Source of the DNA: Hymenobacter sp. CRA2
GTDB taxonomy: Bacteria; Bacteroidota; Bacteroidia; Cytophagales; Hymenobacteraceae
Length of the DNA stretch: 64,000 bases
Assembly: GCF_002007105.1 (NCBI RefSeq)
Contig: NZ_MVBC01000005.1
Location: forward strand, 62,001 to 126,000
Reading direction: 5' to 3'
Below are positions 59,284 to 64,000 of this stretch, piece after piece. Position 1 is the stretch's first letter. Each line of letters opens with the position of its first letter. A program made the translations under genes and the position numbers. The notes under the pieces are model-generated. The model was not told the DNA's origin. It saw only the letters and a program-made list of their open reading frames with translations, and made no database searches.

Positions 59284-59368
59284 CGGCGCAACTCCGTTTC
59301 GCGACGAGCCGCAGGCGAGTACAAGGGGCTGCGCAACCGCTCTTCACCAAACGGAGTTGCGCCGCTAC
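59280..59368. repeat. palindrome whose arms contain both stop codons of two convergent genes
   Basis: Perfect 20-bp arms (59280-59299 and 59349-59368). The outer TAG of the left arm is the stop codon of the VOC gene, and that of the right arm (as CTA on the plus strand) is the stop of meaB on the other strand. The 49-bp middle is GC-rich. It may be a mobile extragenic palindrome or a shared terminator. Confidence 0.8.
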
Positions 59369-60366
59369 AGCCCGAGCAACTGTTCCGCCGCCCCGAATGC
59401 CGTTTGCTGGCCCGCGCGCACGGCCGCCAGCAGCTGCGGCAGCTGCGCCTGCACCTCGGGCCGGGCATAAAACCGCTCCTCCAGCGCCTGCCGGATGGTT
59501 TCGTGGAGCCAGTGCAGGTTCTGCTCCTGCCGACGCTGCTCGAAGAAGCCGTTGCCGCGCGTCAGCTCCAGGTAGCGGCCGATTTCCTGCCACACGCCCG
59601 GCACGCCTTCACCCGACACGGCCGAGCAGGTGCGGGCCACCGGCGCCCAGCCCGAAGCCGCGTGCGGAAACAGATGCAGGGCCGTTTGGTACTCGCGCCG
59701 GGCACGCTTGGCGGCCAGCTCATTGCCCGAATCGGCTTTGGTGATGACCACCGCGTCGGCCATTTCCATGATGCCGCGCTTCACGCCTTGCAGCTCGTCG
59801 CCGGCGCCGGCCAGCATCAGCAGCAGGAAGAAGTCGACCATGCCGTGCACGGCGGTTTCGCTCTGACCCACGCCCACGGTTTCCACGAAAATGACATCGA
59901 AGCCGGCGGCCTCGCAGAGCAGCAGGGCCTCGCGGGTGGCGCGGGCCACGCCGCCGAGGGAGCGGCCGGCCGGGGAGGGGCGGATAAAGGCCTGCGGGTG
60001 CGCGGCCAGCTGATTCATACGCGTCTTGTCGCCGAGGATGCTGCCGCCGCTGCGCTGGCTGGTGGGGTCCACGGCCAGTACGGCGAGCCGGTGGCCTAGC
60101 TCACCCACTAGGTGAGTGCCCAGCGCTTCGATGAAGGTGCTTTTGCCCACGCCCGGTACGCCGGTGATGCCCACGCGCACCGAGCGGCCGGTGTGGGGCA
60201 GCACGGCGCTGAGCACCTGCTGGGCCAGGGCGTGGTCGGAGGGCAGGGTGCTTTCGACAAGCGTAATGGCGCGGCTAAGCACGAGCCGGTCGCCGGCAAG
60301 CAGGCCGTCGATGTACTGGGCGGCGGTAAGACGTTTGGGCACGGCAAGCGGGCAAAGGGCAGACAA
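59365..60366 (-). CDS. meaB: methylmalonyl-CoA mutase-associated GTPase MeaB
   Basis: A 333-residue G3E-type GTPase chaperone that protects and loads adenosylcobalamin on methylmalonyl-CoA mutase. The P-loop is VGITGVPGVGKSTF; Switch residues lie in DPTSQRSGGSILGDKTRM; VETVGVGQSE and a base motif VVITKADSGNE are present. The mutase subunits are not in this window; the acyl-CoA carboxyltransferase 20 kb away belongs to the same metabolism. The stop codon is shared with the palindrome described here. Confidence 0.95.
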   Translation of the reverse strand: MSALCPLAVPKRLTAAQYIDGLLAGDRLVLSRAITLVESTLPSDHALAQQVLSAVLPHTGRSVRVGITGVPGVGKSTFIEALGTHLVGELGHRLAVLAVDPTSQRSGGSILGDKTRMNQLAAHPQAFIRPSPAGRSLGGVARATREALLLCEAAGFDVIFVETVGVGQSETAVHGMVDFFLLLMLAGAGDELQGVKRGIMEMADAVVITKADSGNELAAKRARREYQTALHLFPHAASGWAPVARTCSAVSGEGVPGVWQEIGRYLELTRGNGFFEQRRQEQNLHWLHETIRQALEERFYARPEVQAQLPQLLAAVRAGQQTAFGAAEQLLGL

Positions 60367-60498
60367 TCAACGGCAACTCGCCTGGGTACACTACAGCTGC
60401 GTTGTTTCAGCGGCTTAAATGTAGGTACTTGCGGCGGCGTTAGGGCCCGCCACAGAGCCGGTGAACTTCGGGCCGACCTTCTATTACCACCTTCTGCG

Positions 60499-61899
60499 AT
60501 GCAAAAATCCTTATTCACCGCTCTGGCCCTGGCCAGCCTGGCGCTGGCGCCGCTGGGCCTGCGCGCCCAAAACGAACTGAGCAATTTTGGCTCGACGGGA
60601 CGCGGCGGCGTGGCCAATACCTTCGTCAGCGACTACCAGGCCATCGGCATCAACCCCGCCAACCTCTCGCGGCTAGGCAGCCCGAAGTTTGCCGTGGGCG
60701 TGCTGCAGTTCGGCGTCGGGCTGGGCTCCCAGTCGCTCACGCGCGAGCAGATGTACCGCTTCATCCGGCGTACCGACGATAAGTTAACCCCGAGCGAAAA
60801 GCAGGAGCTGGCCAAAGCTTTTACTTCCGACAATGCCCTAAACCTGAACGCTGACGTAACCACTTTTGGCCTTTCGGTAGCAGTGCCGGGCGTCGGCACC
60901 ATTGCCGTGAGCAACCAGCAGCGGGTGGTGAGCCACATCGGCCTGAACAAGAACATGGCCGAAATCGTGTTCCTGGGCAAGGATGCGCCGATTTACCAGA
61001 ACTACGACCCACGCACTTCGCCGCTGGTATCGGAGGCCCTGGCTGGCACGCGCATGCAGATGAGCTGGCTCAACGAGTTCAACGTGGCTTTCGGCCGCCG
61101 CATCCTCGATAACGACGCCTTCCAGCTTTCGGGCGGGGTGGGCTACCGCTACATTGAGGGCGTGGGCGTGGTCGACATCCGGGTGGAACCGGGCAAGCTG
61201 GAAGCCTACGGTTCCGTGTCGCCGCTGTTCGATATCAACTACGGCGACCTAGCGCGCAACCCGCAGTTCAACTACCGCAAGGGCGGCTCGGGGCTGCGGC
61301 CGGTGGGCAAGGGCAACGGCGTGGACCTGGGCCTGGCGCTGGAAACGGGCAAGTTTCTGCGTGTGGGCGTGTCGGTGACGGATATCGGCAACATGAGTTG
61401 GGAAGGAAACCTGCTCACCGCTAATGACCAGCGCCTGAAGCGCCTGCAATCAACGGGCGTGGATTCCTACAACTTCTTTAAGGAAGCCACCGAGCTGGTA
61501 GCCGCCGGCACCGACAGCCTGTTTCAGTACCAGCCCAGCGAAAAGCGCACCACTGCCTTGCCCACCAAGCTGCGCACCGGCGTGGGCATCCGCATCAGCG
61601 AGTACCTGGAAACGGGCCTGGACGTGACGCTGCCCCTCAACGAAGTGGCGGGTAACCTCACCAAGCCCTTCATCGGCGCCGGCATCGACTTCAAGCCCCG
61701 CCGCTGGGTGCGCCTGAGCAGCGGCCTGACCACCGGCGCGGGCTACGGCTTCAGCCTGCCGCTGGGCGTCACTTTCACCACCAAGTGGTACGAAGCTGGC
61801 GTGAGCACCCGCGACGTTATCGGTTTGTTTGCCTCCGAGCATCCCTACGCCTCAGTAGCGGCCGGTTTCCTGCGCTTCCGGTTCGGGGAGCAGAAGTAG
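60499..61899 (+). CDS. DUF5723 family outer-membrane protein
   Basis: A 466-residue exported protein. Signal peptide MQKSLFTALALASLALAPLGLRA. The body (NELSNFGSTGRGGVANTFVSDYQAIGINPANLSRL) matches the DUF5723 group, a beta-barrel-type family frequent in Bacteroidota; many strands with Gly and aromatic residues follow, and the C-terminus ends FLRFRFGEQK, as in outer-membrane barrels. Function unknown. The start is at the signal peptide; the frame is open for 129 codons upstream through the meaB antisense strand. Confidence 0.85.
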   Translation: MQKSLFTALALASLALAPLGLRAQNELSNFGSTGRGGVANTFVSDYQAIGINPANLSRLGSPKFAVGVLQFGVGLGSQSLTREQMYRFIRRTDDKLTPSEKQELAKAFTSDNALNLNADVTTFGLSVAVPGVGTIAVSNQQRVVSHIGLNKNMAEIVFLGKDAPIYQNYDPRTSPLVSEALAGTRMQMSWLNEFNVAFGRRILDNDAFQLSGGVGYRYIEGVGVVDIRVEPGKLEAYGSVSPLFDINYGDLARNPQFNYRKGGSGLRPVGKGNGVDLGLALETGKFLRVGVSVTDIGNMSWEGNLLTANDQRLKRLQSTGVDSYNFFKEATELVAAGTDSLFQYQPSEKRTTALPTKLRTGVGIRISEYLETGLDVTLPLNEVAGNLTKPFIGAGIDFKPRRWVRLSSGLTTGAGYGFSLPLGVTFTTKWYEAGVSTRDVIGLFASEHPYASVAAGFLRFRFGEQK

Positions 61900-61913
61900 G
61901 TCGGTTACCAACC

Positions 61914-62042
61914 AGAACGTCATTCCGAGCGCAGCCGAGGAATCTCGCGTGCTGATGCCCGATAGTAACTCCTCGTTAAACGAGAAAAATGCTATCAGAC
62001 TAAACACGCAAGATTCCTCGGCTGCGCTCGGAATGACGTTCT
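61914..62042. repeat. REP-like 129-bp palindrome between convergent genes
   Basis: Perfect 32-bp arms (61914-61945 and 62011-62042) with further partial pairing inside (GCGTG/CACGC, GATAG/CTATC, CTCGTT/AACGAG). It lies 14 bp after the DUF5723 stop and 13 bp before the end of the convergent propeller gene. The core word CATTCCGAGCGCAGCCGAGG is typical of dispersed palindromes in related genomes, as far as I recall. Confidence 0.85.
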
Positions 62043-62055
62043 AATTGACAACTAG

Positions 62056-63147
62056 CTACTTGAAATAGCTCTGGATGAAAATGGGCAGGCCGAGCTTGCT
62101 GCGGCGGCCGCCGAGCTTGATGCCGTCATCGACGTACTTAGCTGCTTTGCCGGCCGCATTGGGGCTTTCGATGATACCCAGGAACGGGTTGTCTTCGCGG
62201 GCCACGTAGATGCGGCCGTCGGGGCCGAGCTGCATGGAGCCGATTTTGCGGTTGGCCGAATTCCCGATGGATGTTTTGGCGCCGGTTTTCAGGTCGACCT
62301 GCCAGATCTGGGCGTTGCCGTTGCCGTTGCTGGTGGCGTAGAGCTTGGAGCCGTCGGACGAGAATTCCACGCCGTAGGCTTCCTCGAAGGGGCCGTAGCT
62401 CTTGGGGCTCTTGACCAGCCCGGTGGCGTTGTCGAAATCAAACACCTCGACTTTGTTGGCTTCGCGCCAGATGGCTACGCCGAGCTTTTTGCCGTCGGGC
62501 GAGAATTTCATGCAGCCGATAGCGTTGCGGCCCGGGCCGGCGTGCATGCTGCCCACATTGCTCAAAATGGGTTTGGTCTGCACGCCATCGGGCGTCACGA
62601 GGTAGCTCACGAAGGCGTTGGAGTTCCAGCGGTGGCCCACTACCCAAATGTCGCGTCCGTTCTTGTGGCGCACGGCGGCCAGCTTTTCGGCTACCGGTGA
62701 GATGAGCAGGCCGTTGGTGCGCTTCACGTCGCCCATGCCGTCGGCATCGGTCATGTCCACCACGGAGTAGCGCATGCCTACCTGGCTGCCCTCGGCGGCG
62801 GTGGTGAAGATGTAGAACACGTTGCCGCTGCCGGGGTCGGGAATGACCAGGGCGCTCTGTGAGGAGGATTTGCTACCGGCCAGGCCTTTGCCGTTGGGCA
62901 TGAGTTGATGCTGACGGTTCCACACGTTCACGCCGTTGGTATAAAACAGCAGTTGGCCGCGCGAAGTAGTGGCCACCGACGAGCCTTCGTAGGTCGCCAG
63001 CTTGCCGTCGAGCAGGGGCGTAGGAGCCCCCTGGCGGAAATCGAGGCCGGCCTCCTGGCCGAAGTACCACAGGGACGCTTGCTGCTGGGCCTGGGCGCTC
63101 AGCGTCAGGCACAACGCCAGCAGCAGGCCGAAAAAACGAATCTGCAT
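62056..63147 (-). CDS. secreted beta-propeller protein (PD40/WD40-like)
   Basis: A 363-residue secreted protein. Signal peptide MQIRFFGLLLALCLTLSAQA. The N-terminal segment SLWYFGQEAGLDFRQGAPTPLLDGKL is known from the start of many large Bacteroidota surface and gliding-related proteins. Several propeller-like repeats follow (GCMKFSPDGKKLGVAIWR, YGVEFSSDGSKLYATSNGNG, SMQLGPDGRIYVARE). No T9SS C-terminal domain is present, so it is likely periplasmic or a short derivative. Function unknown. Confidence 0.85.
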   Translation of the reverse strand: MQIRFFGLLLALCLTLSAQAQQQASLWYFGQEAGLDFRQGAPTPLLDGKLATYEGSSVATTSRGQLLFYTNGVNVWNRQHQLMPNGKGLAGSKSSSQSALVIPDPGSGNVFYIFTTAAEGSQVGMRYSVVDMTDADGMGDVKRTNGLLISPVAEKLAAVRHKNGRDIWVVGHRWNSNAFVSYLVTPDGVQTKPILSNVGSMHAGPGRNAIGCMKFSPDGKKLGVAIWREANKVEVFDFDNATGLVKSPKSYGPFEEAYGVEFSSDGSKLYATSNGNGNAQIWQVDLKTGAKTSIGNSANRKIGSMQLGPDGRIYVAREDNPFLGIIESPNAAGKAAKYVDDGIKLGGRRSKLGLPIFIQSYFK

Positions 63148-63256
63148 AAGCTGTACGCGCGGCCAGCCGGGTAGGTGAACGACCCGCCGCGCAAGGCCTA
63201 ATAACGCAAAAGCGTGCCAACGTATGCACCGCGGCCCAAAATCTGCCCCGGATGAG

Positions 63257-63670
63257 CTATTCGGCCGGGTCGGCAGCAGCGGCCCAGGCCCGCGCTTCGC
63301 TGAGCAGCTCGAAGCGGCTCATCTCAAACGAGAACTGCGGCGTGGACTTGTGGTACATGTTGTTTATCGTCAGGCGGTTGAGCACATCTTCCGACTCTAT
63401 CAGCGCCAAGCGGCGCAGGCCCATGTCGTCCAGGGCCGGCAGCAGGTATTCCGATACCCAGGCCAGATCAGCGGGGCGGACGGCCCGCAACTGCCGGTCG
63501 TTGGCTATCCAGCCCGTTATCTGGTATTGTTGTGCCAATTGTAGCCCCTGCTCAATAGCTTGCCGGAATTGCTGACTGCCCGCGAAGCCCAGCCACTCTG
63601 CCTCCAACACTGGGGCAGGGTATTCGTGCAGGTAAATGTTGACAAACGGGTGGGACACGAGCAGTTGCAT
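63257..63670 (-). CDS. conserved hypothetical protein, STAS-like fold possible
   Basis: A 137-residue soluble protein (VSHPFVNIYLHEYPAPVLEAEW, TGWIANDRQLRAVRPADLAWVSEYLLP). The alternating strands and helices and the GWIANDRQLRA core resemble a SpoIIAA/STAS-like domain, but this is not certain. No motif points to an activity. It is a single gene. Confidence 0.68.
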   Translation of the reverse strand: MQLLVSHPFVNIYLHEYPAPVLEAEWLGFAGSQQFRQAIEQGLQLAQQYQITGWIANDRQLRAVRPADLAWVSEYLLPALDDMGLRRLALIESEDVLNRLTINNMYHKSTPQFSFEMSRFELLSEARAWAAAADPAE

Positions 63671-63810
63671 AGCAAGGAAAAGGCACTAGCGGAGCCGCCG
63701 ATGTGGCGGAGCGGCAGTAGGGTGAGCATCAGCGTGCGGCAACTGACTCCGGCAAATTTACTTCTGCCCGCGCCGAAATGGTGATTTCTCCGGATAGCGA
63801 AAGCGGCCGT

Positions 63811-64000
63811 TCAGACAGCCCATTCGTCGTTTTGCAGGCGCGGCAGCAGCTCGTGCACGATGCGGTAGCTCAGGCCCCACAATTTATGCTCGCCCAGGCG
63901 AACAAACGAGATGCGCGCGGCGCGCGGCCAACCGGCGAGCTGCCAGTCTTCGGTGAAGTGCCGGGCAGGGTCCAGCAGCTCGGCCACGCGCACTTCCAGC
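63811..64000 (-). CDS. NUDIX hydrolase, C-terminal end (start outside window)
   Basis: The reading frame continues past base 64000, so only about 62 C-terminal residues are visible: LEVRVAELLDPARHF, then RISFVRLGEHKLWGLSYRIVHELL. This fits the end of CoA-pyrophosphatase-type NUDIX proteins (ARISFVRL...LWGLSYRI), but the NUDIX box itself lies outside the window, so the call rests on the tail only. Confidence 0.6.
   Translation of the reverse strand, partial: LEVRVAELLDPARHFTEDWQLAGWPRAARISFVRLGEHKLWGLSYRIVHELLPRLQNDEWAV

Noticed and set aside
1-64000. CRISPR array, prophage or transposase
   Set aside because: No direct repeats with regular spacers, no phage structural genes and no transposase-like ORF were seen anywhere in the window.

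Overview
The window looks like a chromosomal segment of a high-GC Bacteroidota bacterium, most likely Hymenobacter or a close relative. The evidence is: Bacteroidota-type promoters (TTG, about 19-21 nt, then TAnnTTTG) and little reliance on Shine-Dalgarno sites; a type IX secretion C-terminal domain; DUF5916, DUF5723 and LptD-type outer-membrane proteins; a Rho factor with a very long disordered insert; the rpsP-rimM-trmD-rplS operon; and GC-rich genes whose antisense frames stay open over long stretches. No rRNA, tRNA, CRISPR array, prophage or intact insertion sequence was seen.

Layout. 1-2.3 kb: end of a family 9 glycosyltransferase, a DUF2695 protein, OsmC and two small zinc proteins. 2.3-6.4 kb: serS and rho. 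6.7-10.4 kb: a DsbA-like protein, a lipoprotein, and a UbiA prenyltransferase next to a membrane-associated methyltransferase. 10.4-15.7 kb: a membrane-protein cluster around a small winged-helix regulator, with a DUF4153-like protein, a diiron ferritin-like protein and several small membrane proteins; three starts in this cluster carry the same 22-nt promoter/operator element. 15.8-18.2 kb: a class A penicillin-binding protein. 18.4-21.8 kb: a Kunitz-type inhibitor lipoprotein, a TIGR01777 SDR, folE with a PTPS-type gene, and a secreted coiled-coil protein. 21.9-25.5 kb: a pyrophosphatase-like lipoprotein that has lost its metal ligands, and an M1 peptidase.

26.2-28.7 kb: the rpsP-rimM-trmD-rplS operon, interrupted by a palindromic repeat. 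29.1-33.5 kb: a secreted M43-like protease, a desaturase, RluA and panB. 33.7-38.6 kb: lptD, divergent from an amidase and an MlaD-family gene (envelope assembly). 38.7-41.3 kb: acyl-CoA carboxyltransferase, then a small lower-GC islet with a wrecked zeta-toxin gene. 41.4-52.8 kb: a serine hydrolase, an HExxH protein, an LMW-PTP-like protein, pyruvate oxidase, a transglutaminase-like protein, redoxin, phosphopantetheinyl transferase, WD40, DivIVA and folB. 52.9-55.9 kb: a BlaI-type repressor and BlaR1-type M56 protease preceded by three copies of one palindromic operator. 56.1-64 kb: DUF5916 protein, VOC protein, meaB, DUF5723 protein, a beta-propeller protein, and the end of a NUDIX gene.

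The best candidates for undescribed biology are the winged-helix/DUF4153-like regulon with its repeated operator (10.4-12.0 kb), the three-operator BlaI/M56 system whose sensor half contains a duplicated unnamed domain, the pyrophosphatase pseudoenzyme, and three different long palindromes that each sit exactly between convergent genes. All functions are assigned by reading the sequence; no database search was run.
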